From positions 6,460,972 to 6,524,971 of the forward strand of contig NC_045146.1 of the NCBI RefSeq assembly GCF_008831285.2: a DNA stretch of 64,000 nucleotides. Reading direction: 5' to 3'. The position numbers and the translations under genes were made by a program. Positions 1-12,169 of the stretch are shown one piece after another (position 1 is the first letter of the stretch; each line of letters starts with the position of its first letter). A model generated the notes under the pieces. The model was not told the origin of the DNA and made no database searches. It saw only the letters and a program-made list of their open reading frames with translations. Source of the DNA: Nymphaea colorata (lineage: Eukaryota; Streptophyta; Magnoliopsida; Nymphaeales; Nymphaeaceae).

Positions 1-1552
1 TTGGTGTCAAACATACATATGAGGAACAAGTGTGAGAGAAAATATATGAACTTGTAATTTTATACATCAAAGCCAATAAATAAATAATTATTATGCATTT
101 ATAAAGGAAATCAAAACTATTTAATGCATTTAAAGATGATATAGTGTATCTGTTCAGCTCCCATCAGCAATAGTTAATGTAGCTTGCACTTGGCTTGCTA
201 TATGTCCAATCATGTTTCTTGTGTTCTATTTTCATTTTTTGATATGGATAATAAAGACTTCTTGCATTCTTTGTTCTTAGAAACTTGGATAGCACTAACC
301 TTACAATATTTTTTTGTCAATCTAATGCAATTGACAATGTTGTAAGTTTGTCCGGCCCTAATTTTTTTGTCTTGCAGTAACTTTTTGTGACCTAATCATT
401 TGAGCATGGTTATTTTTATTAAATTCTCATTCTCATCATCTATGTTATCATCAGGTACCAAGAGATTTTTCAGACAGCAATCTTAATGGTTCAATGCCTG
501 ATACCCTTCTTAAGCAAGAAGGAAGTCTTATTTTGAGACATTTTTTTCTTCGTAAGTGTTCTGAGTGGTTGCTATGACAGTTATTTTCCATATTCTTTTG
601 TGCAGTCTGATTATCATGCAAGAAGTTATTATTTAATTTTTTTCCTTTATAGAGTAGACAAATATAGAAGAATATACATGATTAAGACATTAGCATGTTT
701 TTATCCTTTTGTTTCAATTTTTTAGTCTCAGCCAAATTCAATGGTGAAATAGGTGATGGTTCCATGTCAATTGGACCCATTGCTTGGACGTTGACATAGA
801 AAATGTGTTGCATGTGGAGCTAGTCATGGCATTAGGGGCATTAGTTGTTTTTTCCTTCTCATTCTGTTTTCATTCCTTCAACAACTTTCATTGAGCTGTT
901 CTAATGTCAAATATCAATTACCAACATACATTGGCCTGCATTTCAAACATATTAGTCTCCAATTCAATCATTCAGAATTTAAACAATGGTGTTAGGATTA
1001 AAACATGGCAAGAAGGGATGGGGATATTGTGGTCCAGTCATCAAATTTATGCATAAAAAAATAGTTCTTATCAAAACCTGAATATTGATTATTGTTATAT
1101 GTAATTTAATTTCAATGTATAAATTTTACCAAGCTAATAAAGAACTTTGAATTTAAAATAACCTTTTCTCTCTAATTTAGACTTGAAATTATATATACGT
1201 ATATATATTTATGTATATGTGTAGTCCAATATGTATACATATGTTTATGATCTGGAGCGACTTTGGCTGGCATCTATGAAGAATCGGCCAAAGCCCTTGT
1301 TTACCCTGCCTTTTCCATGTGCCAGTGATTATTTTCCCAACATAGGCAAGCCTGTTGTTGGGTAAAAGCCAGAAATAACATCTTCCAACATTTCTTGAAT
1401 GTCGAGCGAAACTATTTTTGGTGTTGTCATGGATGAGAAGGAACTGAAGCATACAAGTATGAGGAGCCTGATGGAAGCGAAATAAACAAGATAAGAAAAC
1501 AATGGTGATAGAGACAACTTAGAAGGATTTTAGGTAGATGGATTTTGGGGAC
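1..1552. other. Left flank, non-coding apart from an LRR exon remnant
   Basis: The stretch is AT-rich with no sustained reading frame. The only recognisable coding trace is the LRR block at 455-538. A minus-strand open frame at 1329-1517 begins with a hydrophobic stretch that could pass for a signal sequence, but I recognise no family in it and see no supporting splice sites, so it is not called as a gene. The last five bases before 1553 (GGGAC) are a candidate target-site copy for element A. Confidence 0.5.
455..538 (+). pseudogene. Decayed exon of an LRR receptor-like kinase
   Basis: Reading from just after an AG at 453-454, one frame gives VPRDFSDSNLNGSMPDTLLK followed by QEGSLILR. This matches the leucine-rich-repeat block next to the transmembrane segment in plant LRR kinases with a malectin-like ectodomain (pattern L-S-x-N-x-L-x-G-S-x-P-D-x-L-L-x-K-x-x-x-G-S-L-x-L-R). 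The expected asparagine of the LRR core has become aspartate/serine, and no neighbouring LRR or kinase exons are visible within the window. It is most likely an isolated exon of a broken gene, or the edge of a gene lying mostly to the left of the window. Confidence 0.45.
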
Positions 1553-4267
1553 TGTGAACACCCAAAATTTTTGTATGTCCAAATGACCATTTACCCTTTA
1601 CCGAAGACTAAATTTCATGAACAAATATTCATTTCTGAGCCGAACATGCACCTTTTACACCAGCATTGAGCACTAAACTTGCCCAAGCTAAAGATTACCA
1701 TTTTCCCTACATCATAGCATTTCTGATTTGGAAAGTAGCACTTTTTCAATGAATTTTCAAGAATTTTCTAATGTTTGAGCGATTAGGTCATTTCTGAACT
1801 TTACGTGACTCCAGGAGTTACTGTAGTCAGCCCACTAGGATTATCAAAGTCTACAATCAACTTTCATGTAACTCAAATCAACTCACCGGATCTTAAAACT
1901 ATGATCTTTATCTCAACCAAGTCAAAACAAGTTTACCTTGATAGAGAGAAAGTTTATTTCACTTACTTTGAGCTATCCAATCTATGTTTCAGTCTTATAC
2001 TAACTTGTAGATGTTACTAGATCTTTCTCCCCCCCTATTTTAGGGTTTTGAACTCAATTTGAGCTCAAACTGATAGAGTGACCTGAAACCGAGTTGTATG
2101 TATAAATCAATACGGTCTTAGTTCTGTTTGGTTTATTTCTTTTGGGTTGAGTTTAATTCAGTTTTGAAGTCTGTGGGGCTCATTCTATGTACTTGTTACA
2201 CTCTATAAATTGCTGTGAAGTTCAATTTTGTAAAATTAAAGCATTTTTTTTAATCTTTCAACATGACCTTACAGGTAAGTGGCTTTTCTAAACACTCCAG
2301 CTCAACAATAAAAATTCCAATATAATTCAGATCTTTTTGGCCTTCATCAATTTCCTTTTATAAACATGTCGCATACGGCAAAAATTTGTTTGTGATTTTT
2401 AGAGCAATTCAGGAGAAAATTTTTAGCAAGATTTTAAATGAAGCTTATTTAGGAACCTAACCACAGGCTGGTTCACTCAGATTGAGAAAACTCATTGGGA
2501 ACTCTGGAAATACACAGAAGAGCAAAATAGTTAGTTTCATTTTGGGGTCCTATTCTTCTACATAAACATAGGGCATAGGTCATATATACCTTGGTTACGA
2601 TTTTCTTTGATTCTAGAACTTCAGTGCATGCAAATTTCCTTATTCGAATCCATTTGAAACTAAAATCACACATAAGGGTATTTTGGCCATTTGTCACCTA
2701 CATGTATTTTCATCAAACTTTTGCTTAGGAGCCATATGAACATAACTTAACTATTTATATACATTTCATGGATCTGGTAGGCTTGAACTCACAGTCAGCC
2801 TACCCCAATTTCTTATTAAAATCAGGTTTTTCAGAAAACAGCACCTAGGCTCAGTGCAGTGAACTTGCGCCCAACCTAGGTCTGAACCCAAGTTTTCAAA
2901 AATGAACCTAGCCTAGGTCCAACCAATTTCATGCAGCTTGAACCCAGCTAGCCCAACTCGAGCCAAGTCCAAGTCCATGCTATTTTCATGTCTCCATTTC
3001 ATATTTCTAATCCAGATCACATATCCTTGTCCTATTTCTATAACTTGATCTCATATCCAAGTCTTAGCTTTGATCTTTTTTTAATAATCTAGATCCATTA
3101 TCCCCGTTATAAGTCTCAAATATCAAATCACACTCTAAATCTTAATACCGTGTCTAGATCCATCTTCTAGAATTTTCCTTAGGACTGGACCTAGGTCTAG
3201 GCCTCAACATCAAACCTAGAACGAATATCCACATGTGAGCTTAATACCTATTATAAAAATGTATCATGATTTTCTCACTCCATTCTTAATATCAATTCAC
3301 ACACAAGCACTTGAAACATGCGGGAATATTTGTTGAGCACTCTGGCATAGATAGAATCAAAATCAGTATCCATATGTAGCTAGAATGAAAATTTTTCACA
3401 TTTATATCAAGCTTTAGAATATGGTTTGAAAGCGTGTTTTCTCCTTTTCATATTCTTGCATTGTTCATTCTTCACGCTCGATGTCAATCTTAATATTTTA
3501 TCAAGAATCTCTCAGTGCTTCTCCATGCATATGTGGCTTTTCATGGAATCAAATTTGGAGTCTAGACAAGATCGCAGTGAACAAAATTCAGTTAAAAATA
3601 TGATTTTAACGTAAGTTTTTGCAATGAGAGAGGAGAGAGTGTGTGAAAAAGTTTAGTCATGTATTGATGGGGGAGAAATGGGTTTGCCCAGGTAAAATTC
3701 TACTGGGTACCCAAAGAAGGAGTTCAGATCAAAACAAGTTAAATTTTAAGAGCTTGGTCCAAGTCTTGGTTTAGGCTGCATTAGCACTCAACCTAGACCC
3801 AAACAGACTCAATGTAGGGGTCAAGGGAGCGCGCTTAGCTAGGGGGCCAGCTTCAGGTAATTCCTTTACCATCTTCTTTCTGTTTTTTTTTATTTATAGT
3901 TTAGTACTTTTTATTACACGTGCAATTCAGCTTTCTTTTTTCTTTTAGCATGTTTAGTTTAGTTTTTTCTTTTTTTCTTTTAGCATGTTTAACATAGTTG
4001 CTTTAACAATGTTGTAGCTTAGCATGTTTATTTTCTAGATTAGATTTGTTTTAATGTCTTTAGGGTAGCCATAGGGGTCATTTATGCCCCTCTCTTCCTC
4101 GTCTCTTTTTTTATATTTAGTTTTAGCTAAAGCATTCAGATAGAATATAATTTTCCTTTACGCTTTCTTTAGTCATGCATCACAGATCTATTTTAGTATG
4201 CAACTTATTACCTTGCATCCACATGCACCCTTGTCTGAAGCTAGATTGGGTCAGCCTAATAACATAC

Positions 4268-4297
4268 CTTGTATACATCAGCCTTGTATACATCAGC
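4268..4297 (+). repeat. Two exact 15 bp tandem repeats inside LTR A
   Basis: The unit CTTGTATACATCAGC occurs twice head to tail. Copy 3 of the LTR has one degenerate equivalent near 27310, so the doubling is specific to copy 1. Confidence 0.7.
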
Positions 4298-4679
4298 CTA
4301 GGTGTGTGAATCTAACTTGGTCCTCATACAAGAATCATTTTGAATCATAGTTTTCTCTAAAATGTTTTTAAAATCAACATCTACAGGCCATGTAGGCATG
4401 GAGTTCAATCCTAGTTCAACTCTCTAAGACATAGCTCTTATCATGCATCATATCGTTTGACTGAGACCAACACACTTATTATAGTCAAACCCATCCCAAA
4501 TATGTTCCAGTGTAGTTTAGATACGACTAAACCCAATTTTGATGATCAATCTACCTTACTTGCTTGGATCTTGAATCTCAATTCAAGGCTTCCCATTCAA
4601 ATCATAAACCTCATGCCGGTCTAAACCTTGATCCTAAGCCCAATTTTAGCACTTATGCTCGGATCCCAAGTATTGAATT

Positions 4680-5000
4680 ATGGACTTTAGATTATTGATG
4701 TTGAATTGTGGATCTTGGATCATGGATCATAGATCATAGATTACAGGTCATGGATTTTTTATCTTGAACTTTAAATTCTGCATATTGGATTTGAATCTAA
4801 AACCTTGGATCTCGAATCTTGGATCTTAGCTCTCAGATTGTAAATTCCATATTTTGGACATTATATATTGGATCTCAAACTTTAGGTTATTGATTTTGGA
4901 TTTCAAAACCTATATTTTTGGATCTTAGATTTTAGATCAAATTTTAGACAATATGCTTTAGATTATGAATCTTAGGTCAATACTCACATAATTAGACTCA
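4680..5000 (+). repeat. Degenerate TTGGATCTT-type repeat tract in LTR A
   Basis: The tract consists of many imperfect short words of the type TTGGATCTT, GATTTTGGATC and GATCATAGATC. The same composition occurs at 27780-28140 and, reverse-complemented, at 61360-61560, which ties the three LTR copies together. Confidence 0.6.
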
Positions 5001-5662
5001 AGAGAGGATTTTAGACCATGTTAATCGTCAGATTTGGATCTATTCTCTTAGAATTTGAATTTTAGAAGATCAAATTACATGAATACAAGATCAAATTTAC
5101 TAGATTTTGACCTTGGATCATGAGTGTCAATCATATCAAATAATATTTTGACTTATATGGCATCTCCTATTTAGACAATAATTTTATAAAATTTCTGATA
5201 TTATGATTACAAATATTGGACTCTGATATAGTTTTCCCTTTACATGTCTATGTCCTACACCCAAGACCTAGTATAGACTATATTATAGGTCTATATGACC
5301 TAGTTTTACATGCATAATTTTAGATTTAATATCTAAATTTGCATTGATCTATAATGATCTGGACTTGCACAAACATTAGATTAATTTCTTCTTGTTCATC
5401 AGTTCATTTCTAAGATATACTTAGATTTCAAAACATGCATGATTTCAAAATTAATGTATGTTTGGTGTCTTAGGTTTTGGACAACATTTAGACTTGGAAA
5501 CAGAAACACTTAGTCTTGTCCGCAGTTTGATTACGCATGGCAAAGGTGCCAAGAATAGTCAGACCTCGTACCGACAGGCTCGATCCTGTCTCCCATAATC
5601 CTACACAATGAACGGAGGCGAGTCTACATGTAAGATTAGAAAAGTTTACATGTAAACAGAAG

Positions 5663-5680
5663 TGGTGACCATGATGGGGC
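5663..5680 (+). other. Probable primer-binding site of element A
   Basis: TGGTGACCATGATGGGGC starts four bases after the LTR end. It resembles the TGGCGACTCC...TGGGGA type of site seen downstream of Tat/Retand LTRs and not the TGGTATCAGAGC site for initiator methionine tRNA. The tRNA that primes it is not assigned here. Confidence 0.45.
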
Positions 5681-6788
5681 TTGTCACTATCTTGCTAGAT
5701 AAAAATGTTATGTTTTAAAGTTTTAAATATCATTAGAGTCATCTAGGTACCCTCATTTGATGTAATTCTCATGTTCATTAAGACCTAGAACTGAGAGAGA
5801 TTTTCCATGCTCACATACATATATGATTACATATTACTTCTCCCAATTTAGGAGTTGTTTGACAAGATTTTTGCTTCTCTCTATGATTTTAACCCCACCT
5901 TAGGCCACATCACATTAGATCGAGTTATTTGTTCATGTTTGCATATTTAAAAATTTCCCCTCACCTATATGTCCTAGTCATTACGGCATAGAATTCTCCA
6001 TATTTGCATTAGCTCAGGGTGGTTCAATGGCTGCACTAACCTACTGGAGGAGAGTATTGGCCCTCCCCTCACCCGTACTAAAGCATTAGCTCGGTATATC
6101 GTTGAGTGATCAATGAGAACGAAGACACTTAACATTTAGTACCTTATTGGAGGAGTCTATGTCACGTACTCTAGACTTCTTGTCCAAGTATATAGGCAAA
6201 TCTGGTATATGGAACAATTAAAGATTTAGATCCAATTCTAAGTGACCAAGTTGATTTTAAACATTTGCATAATAGAGCTATGTCATTAGGGAGTGCTACT
6301 TGAAGCATTATGTATGTATCTTGTTTGATGATATGGTTATCTCTCTACATTTCATTAACACTATGCACTGAATTTTTCATCAAAAACCAAACAAAATATT
6401 CAAAAGAGACCTCATTTTCTTGTGTCAAAATTGTTTGGAATTTTTCTTTTCAATGTCATTTTATAGGGTCATTTAGCCTATTAAATTCAAAATTGTCATT
6501 TTAGTTGGAACATCCTATTAGGTCGATCCTAAGAGGCAAAATCTTATCACCTAGTCTGATCATCCTCTATTTTTGTGTGTTTATTCGCATGTCTGTATTG
6601 AGCCCCACTATGTAGTTTTTGTTCATCATTATGACCAGGGCATTTCCCTCATCCTACATTGTACAATCTATTCTTAGAGGTGACACAAATACCAAATCTA
6701 TTCCCACGCATCGATTGGTGCTATGCTGGTACGCATAGCGGTTCGATCAATTTGTGGAGGTCTTTTCCAACCACCTACATGATTGTGG
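5681..6788 (+). other. Untranslated leader of element A
   Basis: No reading frame of note. A short open frame at 6310-6504 has no recognisable content. The stretch separates the primer-binding site from the first coding block, as in other long Tat-type elements. Confidence 0.5.
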
Positions 6789-8260
6789 TCTTGAGACATT
6801 AGCATTATCAGTAGGACATCAAATCAACAGTCACTTGGTTCATGCATTAACTGAGAGATGGAACCCATACAATTCAATCTTAGTCAGCAGGAGGTTATAG
6901 AGATCCAATCAGTGATCAGTTCCTCACCAACTTCAACGTTGTCAACTACAAGACCAGTTGTACAGACTCATCGACATCTATATTTGGAGTTGGGATACCA
7001 AAAAGGAAGGAGATCATCGTTTCCTTAGATTGATAGACTTTGATTCACATTTTAAAGGCTCGGTATTGTAGATGAGGGCTAGATCACCCAAGCAGCAACA
7101 CATGACCAGAGAGGTGATGATGATCTGTATATGTAACAACTCGACCCACTACTAGGCTTGGACCCCTGGTTTGGTGGATCCCAACCCACCCCATAGTAGT
7201 TTCAGCTCCAACCCCAAAAAGGCTAGGAGCTAGGACAACCATCACTTTAATAACCCCCTTTATAAGTCCTTTAAGATTCCTCACAATCTTCAATACGGGA
7301 CTAAATTTTTGGGGTGTTACAATCCACCCCCTTAAGGCACACGAGTCCACACATATGGGACCCTAGGTCCGAGTATTGAACCGGCTCTAATAGCACTGTA
7401 AACAATCTAGGTTCGGACCCCTGGTTCGACGGATACCAACCCACCCCCTAGTAGTTTCAGCTCTAACCCTAAAAAGGCTAGGAACTAGGACAACCATCCC
7501 TTTAATAACCCCTTTTATAAGCCCTTGAAGATGCTTCACAATCATCAATATGAGACTAAATTTTTGGGGTGTTATAGTGAGACTAAATTTTTGGGGTGTT
7601 ATAGTATAGTTCTATAATAGACAGGGCACAATGGACCTACACATTCTACAACTATTTAGATGTGGGGAGACATCAAAACTCAATGTCGTTTACTTGCTTT
7701 GACAAGCTTACATTTCTCTACAAGGGTGTCACCCTATTCGTCATGAGAGATTTTGACATGATCGAGGGCTACCTTTGGTGTCTACAACAGTGGTTCTACA
7801 GACATAAGGGTCAAACTTTCAAGCTATCTGGCAACAACTTCTTGTCATTCTATGCATACAAGCAAATTATATATGAGCTAGTGGAGAACATATTGTTTGG
7901 GACTTTTTCTACATGGAGCAGCTAGCACATTACACCTACCATGACAAGAGGACAAACATTCTTTGTTGTCCTATATCATCCATAGCGATGCATAGTATAG
8001 TTCTGTAGGAGGTAGATAGATTTCTATATGTTCAAAGGAGACGTCAACATAGTCACATATTATGATTCAGACAGTAAAGCATGGTAGGGCTTTTGTAGTT
8101 TGACTATTGAATGGTAGTCCTTAGGGATTGATCTTTATACATATAGGGAGTTGACTTGGTTTAAAGTGAACATGAATTGGTTAGAGACTGTTTGTCTCAC
8201 TCTATATTGTCATTGAGTCATTGTCTTGAACAGCGTTTACAATTTAATGATATTTTGACA
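6789..8260 (+). pseudogene. Plant-mobile-domain ORF of element A, broken
   Basis: The block near 6800-6880 reads GLETLALSVGHQ, then INSHLVHALTERWNPYN, which parallels the intact frame of element B (GLEEAVSLAIQP, then INGNLIHAIVERWNPRTN). A second block at 7662-7925 contains FLYKG...QQWFYRH, matching FLYRR...QAWFYKH of B. This is the aminotransferase-like plant mobile domain (PMD) carried by some gypsy and Mutator-like elements; its biochemical role in the element is unknown. The frame is broken by stops and shifts, and a TRIM is inserted between the two blocks. It lies upstream of gag, as in B. Confidence 0.6.
7132..7603 (-). mobile_element. TRIM (terminal-repeat retrotransposon in miniature)
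   Basis: Two direct repeats of about 190 bp (7132-7321 and 7397-7603) both run from TGTAA(A)CA to TGTTA(C/T)A. On the minus strand each therefore starts T(G/A)TAACACCCCAAAAATTT, a typical LTR start. The 75 bp between them contain, on the minus strand, TGCTATTAGAGCC (7383-7395), close to the initiator-Met primer site TGGTATCAGAGCC, and a purine-rich AAGGGGGTGGATT beside the other repeat. There is no coding capacity. The flanks carry a 5 bp target duplication GTATA (7127-7131 and 7604-7608). The repeat at 7397-7603 has an extra copy of about 27 bp of its end. It lies inside the mobile-domain region of element A. Confidence 0.75.
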
Positions 8261-8429
8261 TTTATTCCCTTCCAATGTTCCATGCAAATACATGTTTTTC
8301 TCTCTATTTTCAAAACCATATCATTTTTGTGTTCATTCTCAAACCAACACGTTCGTTTCAGGTGAATCTTTGACAAAGATTTTTTGGGGCTCCTTGCATG
8401 AGATCACAAGTTAAAAAAGAAAAGGAACT

Positions 8430-9180
8430 TAAAGTTCAAAATGAGATGAGGAATCCACCGTAGGTAAATATTACTCTTATACTGGTCATTTAGAAGATGG
8501 TTCAACAAATGATGAATCAAGGAGTGACAGCCGGGCCAAGTCATAATAATTCAAAAGGTTCCACTCAAACGCAGGAACCTATGGTGTCCACTAGGTGCAT
8601 TATAGATCATATCTAATCTGGCATTGATGAAATGGAAAGAACAGTCTATTAGATTTAGACCAAGGGAAGGAAGATGTACTCCTAACGGGATTTCTGTGAA
8701 GGGTTAGATGATGAAGGCCTTGAAGGACTTTCGATGAAATTCAATAAGTTCCGAGGAATGGAAAACTAACACACTCATTTGTCAACATTCCACAATAAAA
8801 ACAAGACATTTTTCACATATTTCCTTGAACTCTGGAAGGGAAGCAATACAGTGATACATAGGGACCATTGACACCACTTAGATGTGTGATTTCGATGAAG
8901 TGGTGAATGCATTCATCAAAAGGTATGAGATTAATTTTTATATGGTGTCAATCATTGATACCATTATTAATATCCGCCAAGAATCAAGGGAGAGTGCTAA
9001 AGAGTGTATTCAAAGGTGGCGAACATCAAGCCTAAAACTTTGCACCCCGATGCCAAAAGAGAATGCTCTAACCATGAATTCTTTGTGGCTTTTTAGAGCA
9101 CATCCACCACCATCTCGTATAGCATGAATATGAAAATTTCTATGATTTGACTAAGAAGGCTGAGCATATTGAGATAGCTA
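8430..9180 (+). pseudogene. Gag (capsid) remnant of element A
   Basis: The frame at 8882-9127 (CDFDEVVNAFIKRYEIN ... INIRQESRESAKECIQRW) matches the retrotransposon gag core, in particular the F-x-x-R-Y and R-Q-x-x-x-E-S-x-x-x-x-x-Q-R-W signatures; element B has the equivalents LFIERF and LKQRPGEEVRDFIQR. Upstream, 8700-8760 reads EGLDDEGLEGLSMKFNKFRG, the segment before capsid. Stops and small indels interrupt it, and no long frame survives. In an active element this would form the virus-like particle. Confidence 0.6.
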
Positions 9181-10099
9181 TTAGAAATAGCTATCTTTGA
9201 GCAGATATGGAATAAAGTAGTAGCGGCAACAAAAAGAACGATTACAAGAAGGCAAATAAAACTAAGGTGCATGCTCTATTTATAAATAAGAAATCAGCCA
9301 ATGTACAATCAAACCAGCCAAATCAGCAGCAAAACTACAAGTCCAAGGAAAACCATAAGAAAGTGCTGCAGTCTAACCGTAACAGTGATAAAAATCCTAC
9401 TTGCACGCAAGACATAAAATTTAATCCCTGAAGCAGAAAAAGGAGGAGACATAAAATTTAATCCCTGAAGCTGAAGGGCTCTACTACTTACCACATGTAT
9501 TAGATCTCCCAAAAATGAAGCGAAAAAAAAAAGATCAATATTGTAAATCTACTATGCTTTGGGCAATGACACTAAAGACTGTACACTACTCATGCATGTT
9601 ATAAGATTGCATTGACAATGATCTGCTAGATAAGAACACCACTCCTGAAGTCTTCAAGTATCCATTTGGAGATCATGGTAAGAAGACTGTGGCAGTAGTG
9701 GATAACATGTCTTTTTATCTACAAGATCATATTCGACCCGGCACACAAGAAGAGATGGCTGTAATGGCCATCGATTGTAGAACTATGCAAAATCACTGGA
9801 TTTTGTTCAATCCTGCAACAAGAAAAGAACAACTATGAAAATCCAAGACGACGAGCCCAAGCCCATCAAGAAACTCATATACAAGGTCAAAGAGGCACCT
9901 GTAACTACCAAGTCCAATTTCAAGGTGTATCAACAATGGATCAAGAAAGAGGAAGACAAGACAAAAGATAAACTGGAATACTTCTGAGTGGCCGAAGAAA
10001 GAGCATTTCAAGGTCAAATCTAGCACCACTCTAGAAACGCTGGCACAAACCATCAACTCGGTTATGATGAATGCTCCAGTTACATTTTCAGATGATGAT
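9181..10099 (+). pseudogene. Decayed gag/protease linker of element A
   Basis: Short open pieces in shifting frames remain, including LGNDTKDC at about 9556-9579 in the position of the gag zinc knuckle (compare LGHDTKDC in element B). An imperfect doubling of about 30 bases (ACATAAAATTTAATCCCTGAAGC) occurs at 9411-9470. No frame can be followed throughout. Confidence 0.45.
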
Positions 10100-10950
10100 C
10101 TGCCAAAGCCTAACCAATTTTATAACAATGTACTTTATTTCGTGGTGAGGACTCATAGCATGAACGTCCCACATGTACTCATAGATGGAGGGAGCAGTCT
10201 GAATATCTAATCAGAGATAATAGCCAAAGCCTTGGACTTCAAAGATGAGAATTACACACTAGATGACAAGACTTTTTATGGTTTTGACATGAGCAAAAGG
10301 ATGGTAAAAAGACAAATTTATCTGGACTTGCATACCAACTTCACTATCCATACAGTCCTCTGCTATGTGATGGATGTGCTACCATCCTACAATTTACTCA
10401 TGACAACCATGGATACATGAGACAAATGCTATGATGCCCACTTTGACACATTAATGCTATGATGCCCACTTCGTACAATGTGTCAAATGGAGTCTAGAAG
10501 CACCATTATGACAGTCCCAGCTGAGAATCCTAAGGAAAGGCTCTCCCATCCTAGGATACATCGCCCAACATGCACCATTGAGATGCCAAATGTTCAGCAC
10601 CCTAACGAGGTATATCTGAAAGGCAGTCTTGACTGCTTGGGAATGAATGAACTTGAGATTATGGAGCAAGTCAACATGGTGGAATGGAAAAGTCCAACTT
10701 TTTGCAAGCTTGGTGGTAGGACCAAAGAGGCAATACACTGTTTGAGATCGTCCACTGTATGAGCGATTTGCAGAGCTGCTAAAAAGGCTTCAGTTGATTA
10801 TCAAGGTGGGTATAGGTAATACACTATTTTATGAGCTAACAAAGGCAGCATCATCGAGCCGGTCGGTAGTGGAGCCATGTACAAAGGAACTGTAGGACTC
10901 AGGTACAAGGGAAAGACCAAGGTGTTGTCCAAGAAGAAGAGAGGAGTTTG
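10100..10950 (+). pseudogene. Aspartic protease remnant of element A
   Basis: VPHVLIDGGSSLNI (active-site aspartate codon at 10184-10186) is the plant Tat-type protease signature, equivalent to HVLIDGGASLNI in element B. The following frame (10232-10420) ends PSYNLLMTTMDT, in the place of the FNLLLGRSWIHA element of B. An in-frame stop follows the active site directly. Near 10880-10945 a lysine-rich tail closes the frame. No reverse transcriptase, RNase H or integrase follows, so the pol half of element A is missing. Confidence 0.6.
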
Positions 10951-11936
10951 AATAGAAAATCATTGTCACTGTTCCACTTTTTTTTGTCTTCTCCAAACCT
11001 TTTCGGGGACACTATACTTCAAAGTTGATTAATAAAGTTCAATCATTTTTGCCTCTACCCATGTGTGTGTGTCTCTCTCTCTTTTTCTTTCTCATTATTT
11101 GTCTCCCTATGCACAACTAAGAAGGTGTTTGATGGCCAGCAGAATGGAACGTGCTTGTTTCATTTAATCAATTTTTTGTATGAAACACCATCCACGTACA
11201 GGGCAGACGACTGAACATGGGGCATAAATGACCCCCATGTTTCAAGGTGACCCTTGCAACAGTGTGGAACACGACACTCGAGAGAGCATCTCCCACCCCC
11301 AAGCTGCCCTTGAGCCCTTTCTCCTTTGTCCACTCCTTCTTCTTTGTCTCTCCCCCTTATCTTTTGCTCCATCTTTTGAGTTTGCCCCTCGCCCACTACT
11401 CTATGCCTTTATTCCAGCTCTCTCTATTCCTCTCTTCCTTCATTCCATCAACTGATGGGTCGTGCGATCTCCTTTGTTGCTGCAAGGAGCTCCATCGTTG
11501 TCGTGAATAGTTTTTTCCATGTGAGATCTGGTTCTCATTTTTCTCTTTTTCTCTCTCACTCCCTCCTTCTATCTATTTGTGTTTTGTAGTGACTAGGGTT
11601 TTTGCTCCTTTGTGTTGATTTGGGGTTTTCATCTCTTTTTCTTGTTGTCTCTCTCCCTTTCTGTATCTCACTTTGGACGTCAGAGGGACGGAGAGGAGTT
11701 GGGAGAGAGACGGTGGCTGTTAGGGCTCATGATTTACATGGTGAAGGCTTTTATTCTTTCCTTCTTGTTTTGTTGAAGACGGCAATGTAGCTGTTTGTAA
11801 ATGTTCCTGATTAGGTAGATGTTTCAGTCATTGATATCTCAGTTATTTGATCTGATCAAGGCATTCAATTTTGTTCTTGTCTATCCAATAACTGTCTCCA
11901 AAAGAATTTTTTTATGCATACGTCAAGGAGAGTTGA
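10951..11936 (+). other. Transition DNA with gene-like 5' features, up to element B
   Basis: 10951-11060 resembles the short inter-ORF spacer of Tat elements. From about 11100 the sequence changes: a pyrimidine-rich stretch of 5'-UTR type (11330-11450) leads to an ATG at 11455 reading MGRAISFVAARSSIVVVNSF, followed by GTGAGA near 11523 that could be a splice donor. A hairpin (AACATGGGG at 11214-11222, CCCCATGTT at 11233-11241) lies upstream. This may be the first exon of a host gene fragment, but there is no family match. The five bases before element B are GTTGA. Confidence 0.3.
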
Positions 11937-12169
11937 TGTTATCACCCCAAATTTTTCCACATCAAAATTGAAGCAATGTGAAAATTTCACAAAAGAATTG
12001 TGAAAATTTGCAATTTCAAAGCCAATTTCGAATCTAAAGAACAATTAGATTCAAATCATGAATTTAACTCGAGACACGAATCCCAATGCAGGATTACGAG
12101 TCCAAATCCAATTGTAAAATGTAAATTTTGACTTAGATCCAAGAATTGGATCTAATTCAGTCTAGAATG

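Larger units (their letters stand above)
1553..5658 (+). mobile_element. LTR of Tat-like gypsy element A (copy 1)
   Basis: It begins TGTGAACACCCAAAATTTTT, closely resembling the LTR start of element B (TGTTAACACCCCAAATTTTT), and ends ACATGTAAACA, so it has TG...CA ends. The 3' end is followed four bases later by a primer-binding-like site. Two other copies lie in the window: copy 3 at 27265-30570 (its 3' part) and copy 2 at 60648-64000 (inverse orientation, running out of the window). Homology is seen in the TGGATCTT-rich part (4680-5000), in the block around 2473-2697 and in the last 150 bases. The length of 4.1 kb is long but within the range of Tat/Ogre-type LTRs. The start is inferred from the TG motif and resemblance to B and is less sure than the end. 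Confidence 0.7.

Noticed and set aside
1189-1517. Two overlapping minus-strand ORFs, one with a signal-like start
   Set aside because: No family match, no splice or promoter signals, and overlapping frames equally open; could not be supported as a gene.
2473-2697. ORF shared with 63613-63807 (YALCLCR motif)
   Set aside because: Similarity is due to the LTR copies being homologous; the frames do not otherwise match and lie in untranslated LTR DNA.
10427-10470. Direct repeat ATGCTATGATGCCCACTT
   Set aside because: An 18 bp doubling inside the dead protease region; probably simple slippage and too small to interpret.
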